From the NCBI GenBank assembly GCA_964555355.1, contig CAZKRY010000003.1, forward strand, positions 248,001-312,000: 64,000 bases of DNA. The letters are read 5' to 3'. The notes under the pieces are model-generated. The model ran no database searches. It saw only the letters and a list, made by a program, of their open reading frames with translations, and had not been told where the DNA came from. This document shows, piece by piece, positions 1 through 8,055 of this stretch (position 1 is the first letter of the stretch; each line of letters starts with the position of its first letter). This DNA is from CAIKBL01 sp964555355 (lineage in GTDB: Bacteria > Pseudomonadota > Gammaproteobacteria > Ga0077536). The position numbers and the translations under genes were made by a program.

Positions 1-624
1 GCCATTGCCTTGTTTGAATAGCCGCAAGGTATCGATAAACCCCGCGTCGACGAAATTCTGGAAACCTTCGCGTTCTTCGTCGGTAAAACCCTTCTTGCCG
101 CGATTGGGTTTGGGATTGGCGAGATCGAGTTCCGTATGCGCCACATTGAGATCGCCGCAGAAAATGACCGGTTTGGTCTTCTCCAATTGCTTGCAGTAAG
201 CGAGAAACGCCGGATCCCATTGTTGGTGACGTAGCGGCAGGCGGGTTAAGTCTTCTTTCGCATTTGGGGTGTACACCGTGACGACGTAGAACTGGGCGTA
301 CTCCGCGGTAATGACGCGCCCTTCGTCCGCGGCATCGCCATACTCGTCGCCTAATTGATATTTTTTCGCAAACGCTGACGGAAAACCTTTGCTGACGGTG
401 AGCGGTTCCTGCTTGGAAAATATCGCCGTACCTGAATAGCCCTTTTTAATCGCGGAATTCCAGTATTCGTGATAATCCGGTAAATCGACTTCGGTTTGTT
501 CACGCTCGGCCTTGGTTTCCTGCAGGCAGAGAATGTCCGGCTGATGTTGCGTCAGAAACGGATAGAACACGCCTTTCTTCAATACCGCGCGTAGACCGTT
601 GACGTTCCAAGAATAAATTTTCAT
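1..624 (-). CDS. xthA: Exodeoxyribonuclease III, partial (C-terminus outside window)
   Basis: DNA-repair nuclease of the exonuclease III/APE1 family, acting at abasic sites and on 3' ends in base excision repair. The minus-strand translation begins MKIYSWNVNGLRAVLKKG and continues with the family blocks PDILCLQETKAE (metal-binding Glu), VVTVYTPNA and FCGDLNVAHTELDLANPK (catalytic Asp and Asn). The ATG fits the family N-terminus. About 208 residues are present. The last 50 or so, with the terminal catalytic His, lie beyond the left edge. The next gene on this strand, hepT, ends about 90 bases upstream, so xthA probably has its own promoter there. No frameshift was seen. Confidence 0.93.
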   Translation of the reverse strand, partial: MKIYSWNVNGLRAVLKKGVFYPFLTQHQPDILCLQETKAEREQTEVDLPDYHEYWNSAIKKGYSGTAIFSKQEPLTVSKGFPSAFAKKYQLGDEYGDAADEGRVITAEYAQFYVVTVYTPNAKEDLTRLPLRHQQWDPAFLAYCKQLEKTKPVIFCGDLNVAHTELDLANPKPNRGKKGFTDEEREGFQNFVDAGFIDTLRLFKQGNG

Positions 625-713
625 TCGAAAAATTTTCCGTGTGGACGAGCAAGCCGGCAGTCTAGGCGGGGACTTGTGGATCCAGCAAGCTGTGAGTCAG
701 ATCGACAAGATCC

Positions 714-1121
714 TTAAGCGCGGCGACGGATCGCCGTGACGAATTGCACAAAGTCGTTCACGTGATGGAGCAGGATGTCGACCAATATATTCGGATCAAC
801 TTTGGCGTAGCCGTGCACTACGAGATTACGGAAACCTGCAATCGCCTGCATACGAGCCGCAAGATCGTGATCGATCCAGCCTGCGCTCTCCAGCAACAGA
901 AACATTTCTCGGTTCGTCTTCGGCTCGCCTAAACGCTCGTCAGAGACGATATGTGACGCGACATCGAGTGCAGCCTGCGCTGCCATCTGCAGGGTATGCG
1001 CGACGAAACGTTCTTCGCGAAGGTCGGTAGTAATCGCGACGGGGCGTGCGAGGCGTTGGAGATCGGCGAGCATTGTTTCGATGAACGCGAGTTGCTTGGC
1101 GACCAAGTCAGGATCGGTCAT
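714..1121 (-). CDS. hepT: HepT-like HEPN ribonuclease toxin (DUF86)
   Basis: Small all-helical HEPN protein of 135 residues, the toxin half of a HepT/MntA toxin-antitoxin pair. The RX4HXY motif of the family reads RNLVVHGY (Arg98, His103, Tyr105). In studied HepT proteins the Arg and His form the RNase site, and the Tyr is the residue that MntA AMPylates to silence it. The gene overlaps the upstream mntA by 4 bases (ATGA), implying translational coupling with the antitoxin made first. Length and motif are normal, so it is likely functional. Family membership is well supported. The RNA target cannot be read from sequence. Confidence 0.85.
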   Translation of the reverse strand: MTDPDLVAKQLAFIETMLADLQRLARPVAITTDLREERFVAHTLQMAAQAALDVASHIVSDERLGEPKTNREMFLLLESAGWIDHDLAARMQAIAGFRNLVVHGYAKVDPNILVDILLHHVNDFVQFVTAIRRRA

Positions 1122-1519
1122 GCGTGCTCGGACCTTGCCTGCCGATAACGCTCCCGCACCGGCGCGAGATCGAAGTACTCATTACGTGCGCGTACTTCAA
1201 AACGGATCCTGGCTGCCTTATCGCGATCGATGAGCAGTACTCCATCACGCAACACGCGATGAATAAGGTCAGCTTCGGCATGGTTCAGCACGATTAAATC
1301 GACCGGCCGGCGTACGGTCTCTTCGAGCGCGCGGGCTAAATCATCACGTAGCCCTACCAGCGTTGCCGGTGGTGCGGTATCGAGGAGTACCGCGATATCC
1401 AGATCGCTGTCTGGGCCGGCCTCCCCGCGTGCCTGGCTCCCAAAGAGATAAGCGCATACGACCTCAGCCGCCATGTTTAACGGGGCGCGAAGTTGCGTCG
1501 CGATAGTCGGGGTGTCCAT
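1118..1519 (-). CDS. mntA: MntA-like minimal nucleotidyltransferase antitoxin
   Basis: Minimal nucleotidyltransferase of 133 residues with the GSX10DXD signature (GSQARGEAGPDSDLDIAVLL; Gly27-Ser28, Asp39, Asp41) and a third acidic strand near VDLIVL. In known HepT/MntA modules this enzyme transfers AMP to the HepT tyrosine and neutralises it. It is the first gene of the pair and is transcribed divergently from lexA. Its first codons (ATGGACACCC) coincide with an inverted copy of the GGACACCC repeat that also occurs in the lexA leader and hinge, so the start region may derive from that repeat. The next in-frame ATG is at residue 16, which would remove part of the fold, so the first ATG is preferred. 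Confidence 0.85.
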   Translation of the reverse strand: MDTPTIATQLRAPLNMAAEVVCAYLFGSQARGEAGPDSDLDIAVLLDTAPPATLVGLRDDLARALEETVRRPVDLIVLNHAEADLIHRVLRDGVLLIDRDKAARIRFEVRARNEYFDLAPVRERYRQARSEHA

Positions 1520-1568
1520 TCAAAAATTATAGCGCTGCGGGTCCATATAAATTTTGGGACACCCACTA
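1504..1568. repeat. Inverted pair of GGACACCC repeats between mntA and lexA
   Basis: Two similar sequences face each other in the mntA-lexA intergenic region: 1504-1530 (reverse strand ATAATTTTTGAATGGACACC...) and 1547-1568 (forward strand ATAAATTTTGGGACACCC...). Both share ATAA-T-rich-GGACACCC-ACTA. The first copy supplies the mntA start codon. The same core recurs five times inside lexA. The pair could form a hairpin or act on divergent transcription, but neither is shown. Confidence 0.5.
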
Positions 1569-1598
1569 AATCGATAACCCGCTAGCACCCTTCCCAAA

Positions 1599-1618
1599 AG
1601 GTACATATATTTGTACCT
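1599..1618. promoter_or_regulatory. Probable LexA operator overlapping the lexA promoter
   Basis: The sequence AGGTACATATATTTGTACCT is an inverted repeat with 7-bp arms (AGGTACA / TGTACCT) and a 6-bp AT spacer, ending on the base before the lexA ATG. It is unlike the E. coli box (CTG-N10-CAG) but resembles the GTAC-containing sites described for LexA2-type repressors of imuA-imuB-dnaE2 cassettes. TATATT at 1606-1611 could be a -10 element, placing the transcription start at or next to the ATG. LexA would then block its own operon, and the mRNA would be nearly leaderless. Confidence 0.7.
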
Positions 1619-2395
1619 ATGGAAGCACTCACTCGACGCCAACAGGCCATCCTTCACTTTGTAGTCGCCCGCATTGCCGCACATGGGCTGCCGCCGACCC
1701 TGGCCGAGATCGCGCAAGCCTTTGAATTCAATCAGGCTCGGGCCGCGCAAAAACACCTAGCCGCCCTTGCCACCAAAGGCTATTTAGAACTCCTGCCCGG
1801 GAAGGCACGGGGGATCCGGATATTGAGGACACCCATCAATTCGGGCTTCGGCGATTTTAATAACGGTAATAACGGGACACCCACTGATTGGGATGACCCA
1901 AATTCGGGGACACCCATCGAATTGCCCATTGAATTGGGCGGGGGCTCGGCAGGGCAATTCGGGGACACCCATCGAAATAAATTCAGGACACCCATCAAAA
2001 TAAGGGCGACGACACTCGTCCTGCCCATCCGCGGCCGCGTCGCCGCAGGTTCACCAATTGGCCCGGCTAGCGAAGAAGAGGCCCCGCACCTCGTCCTTGA
2101 CCGCGCCCTCTTCTCCCGTACTCCGCATTACCTGCTACGGGTGCAGGGGGATTCGATGCAGGAGGAAGGGATCCTGGACGGCGACCTCATCGCCGTGCAC
2201 CACACCCCGGTCGCCGAGCACGGCGAGATCGTCGTCGCGCGGCTAGATAACGAGTTCACCGTCAAACGCCTGAATTGCGAACCTGGGCGTGTGTTACTCC
2301 TGCCACACAATGCCGACTATGCGCCACTTGAAGTCCTACCTACCGCGGATTTTGCAATCGAAGGCCTGTATTGCGGCTTGGTGCGACGGGCGTGA
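1619..2395 (+). CDS. lexA: LexA-type SOS repressor with expanded hinge
   Basis: Autocleaving repressor at the head of an SOS mutagenesis operon. Residues 1-65 form the LexA winged helix (MEALTRRQQAILHFV, then LPPTLAEIAQAFEF). Residues about 132-258 are the S24 protease domain, with the Ala143-Gly144 cleavage bond in VAAGSP, nucleophile Ser179 in GDSM, and general base Lys216 in FTVKRL. At 258 residues it is about 55-60 longer than usual LexA. The excess lies between the domains, is rich in Asn, Gly, Thr and Pro, and is encoded by five copies of a GGACACCCA repeat. The cleavage-site-to-Ser spacing (36) is normal, so autocleavage should work. The start fits the family N-terminus despite lacking a Shine-Dalgarno. 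The gene overlaps imuA by GTGA. Confidence 0.93.
   Translation: MEALTRRQQAILHFVVARIAAHGLPPTLAEIAQAFEFNQARAAQKHLAALATKGYLELLPGKARGIRILRTPINSGFGDFNNGNNGTPTDWDDPNSGTPIELPIELGGGSAGQFGDTHRNKFRTPIKIRATTLVLPIRGRVAAGSPIGPASEEEAPHLVLDRALFSRTPHYLLRVQGDSMQEEGILDGDLIAVHHTPVAEHGEIVVARLDNEFTVKRLNCEPGRVLLLPHNADYAPLEVLPTADFAIEGLYCGLVRRA
1827..2000 (+). repeat. Five GGACACCCA repeats inside the lexA coding sequence
   Basis: The core GGACACCCA(T/C) recurs at 1827, 1875, 1908, 1963 and 1986, usually preceded by AATTC or GGG and followed by ATCAA or ATCGAATT. Four copies are read in one frame as (R/G)TP(I/T). The copy at 1963 is read in another frame as GDTH, as expected if non-coding repeats were captured by the gene without shifting its overall frame. 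The repeats fall exactly in the interdomain linker. A sixth copy at 1557 lies just upstream of the gene. Confidence 0.8.
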
Positions 2396-3024
2396 CTACC
2401 GCTTCTGCACCACTGGATACCTTGCTCGCCAACCAACAGGTTTGGCGTGGGCGCGCGCAGGCGCGGCCGGTACATCGCCCTTATTCAACCGGCCTCACCG
2501 CTCTTGATGCCTTGCTGCCGTCACAAGGCTGGCCCGAGCACGGTCTGGTCGAAGTATTGAGCGATGCCACCGGGCAAGGCGAACTCTCGCTCCTGTTGCC
2601 CACGCTCGCCAATTTGAGCACGCAAGCCAGACCCATTCTGGCCATCGCCCCGCCCTTCTGCCCTTACGCGCCGGCCTGGCAAAAAGCCGGTGTGCGGCTC
2701 GCCCAATTGCATGTCGTGGAAGCTACCGGCACGGATGCTTTGTGGGCGATGGAGCAAGCTTTGCGCGCCGGTTGTTGCAGCGCTGTGTTGGGCTGGCCGA
2801 AGAGTGCAGACGACAAAGCACTGCGGCGTTTGCAAGTCGCCGCCGACAGCGGCAACACCCTTGGATTTATATTTCGCGCACTCGCGATGGCCCGCAATCC
2901 CTCGCCCGCGCCGCTACGGCTGTGCATCGAGTACCAAGCGACCGGCATTGCATTGCGTGTCCTCAAATGCCGTGGCAGCGCACCGCCGGCTGGGGCGGTC
3001 GCGCTCCGTTCGGCGCGCCATTGA
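2392..3024 (+). CDS. imuA: ImuA, SOS mutagenesis accessory protein (RecA/SulA-like)
   Basis: Non-catalytic partner of the ImuB-DnaE2 translesion complex, with a degenerate RecA-like fold. The GTG start overlaps the lexA stop as GTGA and gives a 210-residue protein beginning VTTASAPLDTLLANQQVWRGR. The family blocks STGLTALDALLPSQGWPEHGLVEVL (Walker-A region without GKT), PILAIAPPFCPYAPAWQKAGV and the C-terminal LRVLKCRG stretch are recognisable. An upstream in-frame TTG at 2371 would add 7 residues but lies inside lexA. The operon position between lexA and imuB is classical, and regulation should be through the lexA operator. The C-terminus is short but ends naturally 9 bases before imuB. Confidence 0.88.
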   Translation: MTTASAPLDTLLANQQVWRGRAQARPVHRPYSTGLTALDALLPSQGWPEHGLVEVLSDATGQGELSLLLPTLANLSTQARPILAIAPPFCPYAPAWQKAGVRLAQLHVVEATGTDALWAMEQALRAGCCSAVLGWPKSADDKALRRLQVAADSGNTLGFIFRALAMARNPSPAPLRLCIEYQATGIALRVLKCRGSAPPAGAVALRSARH

Positions 3025-3033
3025 TGGTATGCC

Positions 3034-4455
3034 ATGCTGTGGGCCGGGATCTATTTGCCGCACTTGGCGCTCGATGGAGTCCTCCGCCAGCATCCATCGC
3101 CTGAAGAGCCGCTGGTGCTCGTCACCGGTACTGCGCAGCGGCGCACTGTCTTGGCGGCGAATCGCGCGGCACAGGCCGTGGGTTTGCGCGCCGGGTTACC
3201 GCTGAATGCCGCGCATACTTTGGTCTCCCATTTCGGTTGCATCGAATACGACCCCCACACACTCACCCACCTACAAGCGCTGCTCGCGGCGTGGGCTTAT
3301 CAATACAGTGCGCTCGTTTGTCTTGAACGCGAGCAAATCCTCCTGCTGGAAGTTCAAGCGAGTTTAGGACTATTCGGCCCCTGGCCGCGGTTCGCGCAAC
3401 GTTTGCGCCAAGATTTGACCGAACTCGGCTTTCAACATCGGCTGGCGCTAGCGCCCACCCCACTTGCCGCCGGCGTGCTCGCGCAGGCGCAAGACGGTGC
3501 CGCGCTCACATCACCCGAACGCCTAACAAATGCGCTGCGCAATGTGCCGCTCGCCGCCGCACCGCTTGCCGATTCAGTCATTACGGCGCTACACGGCATG
3601 GGGATCCGTCATCTCGGCCAGTTGCTCGCACTGCCGCGCGATGGGCTACTACGTCGCTTCGGTTCGCCTGTGGTGACTTTGCTTGATCGCCTGCAAGGCA
3701 GAGAGCCCGATCCGCGCGAGTATTACCAACCGCCCGATCTTTTCGAATCGCGGCTTGAGTTCAATTACGAACTCGCCCATACCCAGGCGTTGTTGTTTCC
3801 GCTGCGCCGGATGCTTGGCGATCTCACGCTCTATCTCCTCCAGCGCGATCGCGGCGTGCAGCGTTTCGAGCTCAAACTATTGCACGCCGAACTTCCGCCC
3901 ACCGTCATTACGCTTGGCCTGTTGAGTCCAAGCCGCGATCCGACCCATTTGTTCGATCTCTGCCGCACGCGTTTAGAACGCGTGCGCTTACCGGCGGCGG
4001 CGCGCGGCCTACAGCTGCGCGCGCCGGAGTTACCGCCGTTTATTCCGGCGTTGCGTGATTTATTCGCAAGCCGCGCACAAGAGAACACTTCATGGGTGGC
4101 GCTACGCGAACGCTTAAGAGCACGCTTGGGTGAAGAAGCGCTCGGCCAACTGGAACCGCAAGCCGATCCACGTCCGGAACACAGCCTGCGCCGCGTCACG
4201 CAACTTAAGACGGAGCCCGCACCGTTGGCGCTACCGCCGCGGCCATCGTGGCTATTGCCACAGCCCGTGCCGTGGCCGGGTGGAGAATTGCGGATTATCA
4301 CAGGCCCCGAACGCATCGAAGCCGGTTGGTGGGATGGCGACGATGTCCGCCGCGATTATTACGTGGCGGAAACCCATCAAGGTCAACGTGCCTGGGTGTT
4401 CCGGCCGGCCGGTGCGCACAGCGGCACCTGGATGCTGCACGGATGGTTCGCATGA
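3034..4455 (+). CDS. imuB: ImuB, Y-family polymerase homologue
   Basis: Y-family DNA polymerase-like protein of 473 residues. In the known mutasome it bridges the beta clamp, ImuA and DnaE2 but does not itself polymerise. The N-terminus MLWAGIYLPHLALDGVL lacks the acidic metal ligands of active Y polymerases, as is usual for ImuB. HLGQLLALPRDGLLRRFG is the helix-hairpin-helix-like segment, and a little-finger-like region follows around ELAHTQALLFPLRRMLGDL. The C-terminal part (PPRPSWLLPQPVPWPGGELRIITGPERIEAGWWDGDDVRRDYYVAET) is the typical ImuB tail. The stop overlaps the dnaE2 start as ATGA, so the two proteins are translationally coupled. Confidence 0.92.
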   Translation: MLWAGIYLPHLALDGVLRQHPSPEEPLVLVTGTAQRRTVLAANRAAQAVGLRAGLPLNAAHTLVSHFGCIEYDPHTLTHLQALLAAWAYQYSALVCLEREQILLLEVQASLGLFGPWPRFAQRLRQDLTELGFQHRLALAPTPLAAGVLAQAQDGAALTSPERLTNALRNVPLAAAPLADSVITALHGMGIRHLGQLLALPRDGLLRRFGSPVVTLLDRLQGREPDPREYYQPPDLFESRLEFNYELAHTQALLFPLRRMLGDLTLYLLQRDRGVQRFELKLLHAELPPTVITLGLLSPSRDPTHLFDLCRTRLERVRLPAAARGLQLRAPELPPFIPALRDLFASRAQENTSWVALRERLRARLGEEALGQLEPQADPRPEHSLRRVTQLKTEPAPLALPPRPSWLLPQPVPWPGGELRIITGPERIEAGWWDGDDVRRDYYVAETHQGQRAWVFRPAGAHSGTWMLHGWFA

Positions 4456-7400
4456 CCGCGTACGCCGAACTGCATTGCCTATCGCATTTCAGCTTTGGCC
4501 GCGGCGCGTCGAGCGCGCGCGAACTCTTTGCCCGCGCCAAGCGCAACGGTTATCAGGCGCTCGCGATCACGGATGAATGTAGTTTCGCAGGGCTCGTCCG
4601 CGCGCTCGAAGCCTCGCGCGAATTCGAGCTGCCGCTTATCGTCGGTACCGAACTCACGCTGGAGGATGGCGTGAAACTGATACTACTCGCGGAAAATGCC
4701 GCGGGTTATTCCAATTTGTGTCGACTCATTACCGCCGGCCGCCGACGCGCGGCAAAGGGTACCTATGCCGTAAGCCGCGCCGACTTGACCTGCAATCTGC
4801 TCGGCGTGTTGGCGCTGTGGTTACCGCCGTTCACCACCGCTGAGAACCTTCCTCATGCCGACGCCGTCGATGAAGGACGATGGCTCAAAACGCTTTTCGG
4901 TTCACGCGTGTGGCTCGCGGTTGAGCTGCATCGCGGCGAGGATGACCGCGCACGACTGACCAATCTGCTGGCGCTTTCCGAGCAACTCGACATGCGCGCG
5001 GTCGCGAGCGGTGACGTGCACATGCATGTGCGTAAACGCCGCGCCGTGCAGGATGTGCTCACCGCAATCCGTCACCACACCACGGTGGCCGCCGCCGGAC
5101 GTTATCTCTTTCCAAACGGCGAACGACATCTACGCACTCGCACTGCCTTAGACGCAATCTATCCGCCCGCCCTGTTGCAAGAGTCAGTCGCCATCGCGCG
5201 CCGTTGCACTTTTGATCTCGGCAAGTTGAGTTATCAATACCCCCATGAACTCGTACCGGAAGGACATAACGCGACGAGTTGGCTGCGTGAATTAACCACA
5301 CAGGGCGCGGCCTGGCGCTGGCCGCAGGGCGTGCCGGATAAAGTGCGTGCACTCATCGATTACGAACTCGCGCTGATCGCGGAACTCCGCTACGAGCCTT
5401 TTTTCTTAACCGTGCACGATGTCGTGCGTTATGCGCGCAGCCGCGGCATTTTGTGCCAAGGCCGTGGCTCGGCGGCGAACTCCGCGGTGTGTTTCGCGCT
5501 AGGCGTCACGGAGGTTGATCCCGCGCGCTACACCTTGTTGTTCGAACGTTTTATCTCCAAAGAACGCAACGAGCCGCCGGATATCGATGTCGATTTCGAG
5601 CACGAGCGGCGTGAAGAAATCATTCAATACCTCTATACCAAATACGGTCGCGAGCGGGCGGCACTCGCCGCCACCGTCATTTGTTATCGCCCCAAAAGCG
5701 CGATCCGCGATGTAGGCAAAGCACTGGGCCTGCCGGAAGATCAACTCGAGCAATTAAGCCGCGCGGTGTCCTGGTGGGATGGTGAGAGCCCGCTCGATGA
5801 TCGGTTGCAAGAGCGCGGTTTCGATCCGGCGAGTGCGCTCTTGAAGCGGGTGGTCGCGGTCACCCGTGAGTTACTCGATGCACCGCGCCATTTATCGCAA
5901 CATGTGGGCGGTTTTGTGATCTCCGAGCAACCCTTGCATCACTTGGTGCCGGTGGAAAACGCCGCCATGCCGGAGCGCACGATCATCCAATGGGACAAGG
6001 ACGATCTAGAAACCTTAGGCCTGCTCAAGGTGGATTGTTTAGCGCTTGGCATGCTGACCTGCGTGAGTAAATGTCTCGCCCTCTTGCGCACGGTGCGCGG
6101 GCGTGAGTTAACGCCGGCGACGATCCCGGCCGAAGATCTCGCCACTTATCGCATGATTCAAAAGGCGGACACGGTAGGGGTATTCCAAATCGAATCGCGC
6201 GCGCAGATGGCGATGCTACCGCGTTTGAAACCGGCGACGTTCTACGATCTGGTGATCGAAGTCGCGATCGTGCGGCCCGGCCCTATTCAAGGGAAAATGG
6301 TGCATCCGTATTTGCGCCGGCGGCAAGGCTTGGAGCCGGTCGAATATCCATCGCCGGAATTGCGGCCGGTGTTTGCACGCACACTCGGCGTGCCGTTGTT
6401 TCAAGAACAGGTCATGCAACTTGCGATCGTCGCCGCCGGCTTCACGCCGGGCGAAGCCGATCGCCTGCGACGTTCGATGGCCGCCTGGAAGCGGCGCGGC
6501 GGGCTTGAGTATTTTCGCGATCGGATCGTCGAAGGCATGCAGGCGCGCGGCTATAGCATCGAATTCGCTTTGCAGATTTTTGAGCAGATCAAAGGCTTCG
6601 GCAGCTATGGCTTTCCGGAATCGCATGCCGCGAGTTTTGCCCTCATCACCTATGTCAGTTGCTGGTTGAAATGCCATGAACCGGCGGCATTCACCTGCGC
6701 CTTGCTGAACTCACAACCGCTGGGTTTTTATACCGCCAATCAATTAGTCCAAGACGCGCGCCGGCATGGCATCGAGGTGCGGCCGGTGGACGTGCGCTTT
6801 AGTGAGTGGGACTCGATGTTAGAGCCTCATGCGGAAACCGCCCAACCCGCATTGCGACTAGGTTTACGCGAAATCAACGGCTTTAAAGTAGCCGATGCCG
6901 CGCGGCTCGTCACTGCCCGCGCGGTGCGTGCTTTTGCGGATGTGCACGATCTCTGTAGGCGTGCCGCGCTCGATGCCCGAGCACGCGGCTTGCTCGCCGG
7001 GGCCGGTGCCTTGCGCGGCTTGGCCGGCCACCGCCATCGCGCACGCTGGGCGGTGGAAGGCGTGGAAGCAAGCCGTCCCCTGCTCGACGCGCAAGCCATA
7101 CCGGAATCCGCGGTATCGCTCCCCGTACCGACCGCCGGCGAAACCGTCATCGCGGATTACACGAGCACCGGGTTGTCGCTGGGCCCGCATCCGTTGCGCC
7201 TCTTGCGCGCACAATTAAAAGCACGCCGTTGCTTACGCTCGCGCGAATTCACGCAACTGAGCCACGGCACCCCCGTGCGCCTGGCCGGCCTCGTCACGCT
7301 GCGCCAACGTCCTTCAACCGCCAGCGGCACGGTCTTTGTCACGCTGGAAGACGAAGACGGCATGGTGAACGTGGTGGTGTGGCCCAAACTGGGGATGCGT

Positions 7401-7550
7401 CAACGCCGCACCTTGCTTGAATCGCGTTTGATGATGGTGGAAGGGCATCTCGAAGCGGCCGACGGTGTGCAGCACTTAATCGCGAAGAAGCTCAATGATT
7501 GGAGCGCGCTCTTAGGCAGGTTGGATATTCGCTCGCGGGATTTTAGGTAG
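4452..7550 (+). CDS. dnaE2: DnaE2, error-prone DNA polymerase III alpha subunit
   Basis: Damage-inducible C-family polymerase of 1032 residues, the catalytic part of the ImuA-ImuB-DnaE2 mutasome. The PHP domain begins YAELHCLSHFSFGRGAS. The palm carries GRGSAANSAVCFALGV and the acidic PPDIDVDFEHERREE. The mid region contains GVFQIESRAQMAMLPRLKP and the HhH-associated GFGSYGFPESHAASFA. A C-terminal OB fold reads VRLAGLVTLRQRPSTASGTVFVTLEDEDG. The ATG that overlaps the imuB stop gives the correct N-terminus. The same frame is open for 200 bases upstream, but that stretch is inside imuB. The operon ends here; a REP-like element follows. Confidence 0.95.
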   Translation: MTAYAELHCLSHFSFGRGASSARELFARAKRNGYQALAITDECSFAGLVRALEASREFELPLIVGTELTLEDGVKLILLAENAAGYSNLCRLITAGRRRAAKGTYAVSRADLTCNLLGVLALWLPPFTTAENLPHADAVDEGRWLKTLFGSRVWLAVELHRGEDDRARLTNLLALSEQLDMRAVASGDVHMHVRKRRAVQDVLTAIRHHTTVAAAGRYLFPNGERHLRTRTALDAIYPPALLQESVAIARRCTFDLGKLSYQYPHELVPEGHNATSWLRELTTQGAAWRWPQGVPDKVRALIDYELALIAELRYEPFFLTVHDVVRYARSRGILCQGRGSAANSAVCFALGVTEVDPARYTLLFERFISKERNEPPDIDVDFEHERREEIIQYLYTKYGRERAALAATVICYRPKSAIRDVGKALGLPEDQLEQLSRAVSWWDGESPLDDRLQERGFDPASALLKRVVAVTRELLDAPRHLSQHVGGFVISEQPLHHLVPVENAAMPERTIIQWDKDDLETLGLLKVDCLALGMLTCVSKCLALLRTVRGRELTPATIPAEDLATYRMIQKADTVGVFQIESRAQMAMLPRLKPATFYDLVIEVAIVRPGPIQGKMVHPYLRRRQGLEPVEYPSPELRPVFARTLGVPLFQEQVMQLAIVAAGFTPGEADRLRRSMAAWKRRGGLEYFRDRIVEGMQARGYSIEFALQIFEQIKGFGSYGFPESHAASFALITYVSCWLKCHEPAAFTCALLNSQPLGFYTANQLVQDARRHGIEVRPVDVRFSEWDSMLEPHAETAQPALRLGLREINGFKVADAARLVTARAVRAFADVHDLCRRAALDARARGLLAGAGALRGLAGHRHRARWAVEGVEASRPLLDAQAIPESAVSLPVPTAGETVIADYTSTGLSLGPHPLRLLRAQLKARRCLRSREFTQLSHGTPVRLAGLVTLRQRPSTASGTVFVTLEDEDGMVNVVVWPKLGMRQRRTLLESRLMMVEGHLEAADGVQHLIAKKLNDWSALLGRLDIRSRDFR

Positions 7551-7617
7551 GCCGGTCTTGCATGCTCGTAGTCTCAGCGCGGGCGCTTTAGAATCACATG
7601 GCGGATCATTAGCAAGC

Positions 7618-7758
7618 GTAGGTTGGGCTGACACAGGAAGCCCAACAATCAAGCGCCAAGGAAATCATTGAAAGACATTGAGACTAACGACGATTAATTG
7701 CGCGATATCGACGACCCTGACCGAAGAATGTTGGGCTTCCTGCGTCAGCCCAACCTAC
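7618..7758. repeat. Inverted pair of REP-like sequences (GGGCTGA/AGCCC type)
   Basis: GTAGGTTGGGCTGACACAGG... at 7618-7647 and its approximate reverse complement at 7729-7758 each contain a self-complementary TTGGGCT...AGCCCAA stem headed by GTAGG. They are related to, but distinct from, the GTAGGTTGGGGTGAGCGCAGC family found elsewhere in the window, and are separated by about 80 bp of unique sequence. The rest of 7551-7767 shows no supported gene. Confidence 0.7.
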
Positions 7759-7767
7759 ACCCTGCTG

Positions 7768-7989
7768 ATGCGCTTGCCGATCCATATTCATTTCATGGCT
7801 CACGTTATGACCTATGGAACGGCGGAAGACGTGCCGCACGTAAAAGCGGTGGTCGAAGCAGAGGCGTTTTTGGAAACTTTAACGCACGCGCCGCCCGGAA
7901 TATTTGATGCACGCTCGTGGGCTTACTGGAACCTAAAGTTTGGCCGCGCGAATGATCTCCCGCGCCCGCGGCGACAGTTTGCCGATTAA
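7768..7989 (+). CDS. Small hypothetical protein, possibly a truncated gene remnant
   Basis: Open frame of 73 codons whose product contains MAHVMTYGTAEDVPHVKAVV and GIFDARSWAYWNLKFGR, a composition that looks like a real globular protein rather than a shadow frame. I do not recognise a named family. The open frame continues upstream into the REP-like element ending at 7758, suggesting that the original 5' end was replaced or lost. No Shine-Dalgarno is evident before either candidate ATG (7768 or 7795). It is best treated as a possible C-terminal relic lying between dnaE2 and the MFS gene. Confidence 0.35.
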   Translation: MRLPIHIHFMAHVMTYGTAEDVPHVKAVVEAEAFLETLTHAPPGIFDARSWAYWNLKFGRANDLPRPRRQFAD

Positions 7990-8055
7990 AAAAAACACGA
8001 ATTGCGTGTACTTAAATTCACTGACCATAACAGTTCGTAGCGCAAAGAACCCACC

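Noticed and set aside
4248..4451. Upstream extension of the dnaE2 frame
   Set aside because: Lies inside imuB; the PHP domain starts right after the ATG at 4452.
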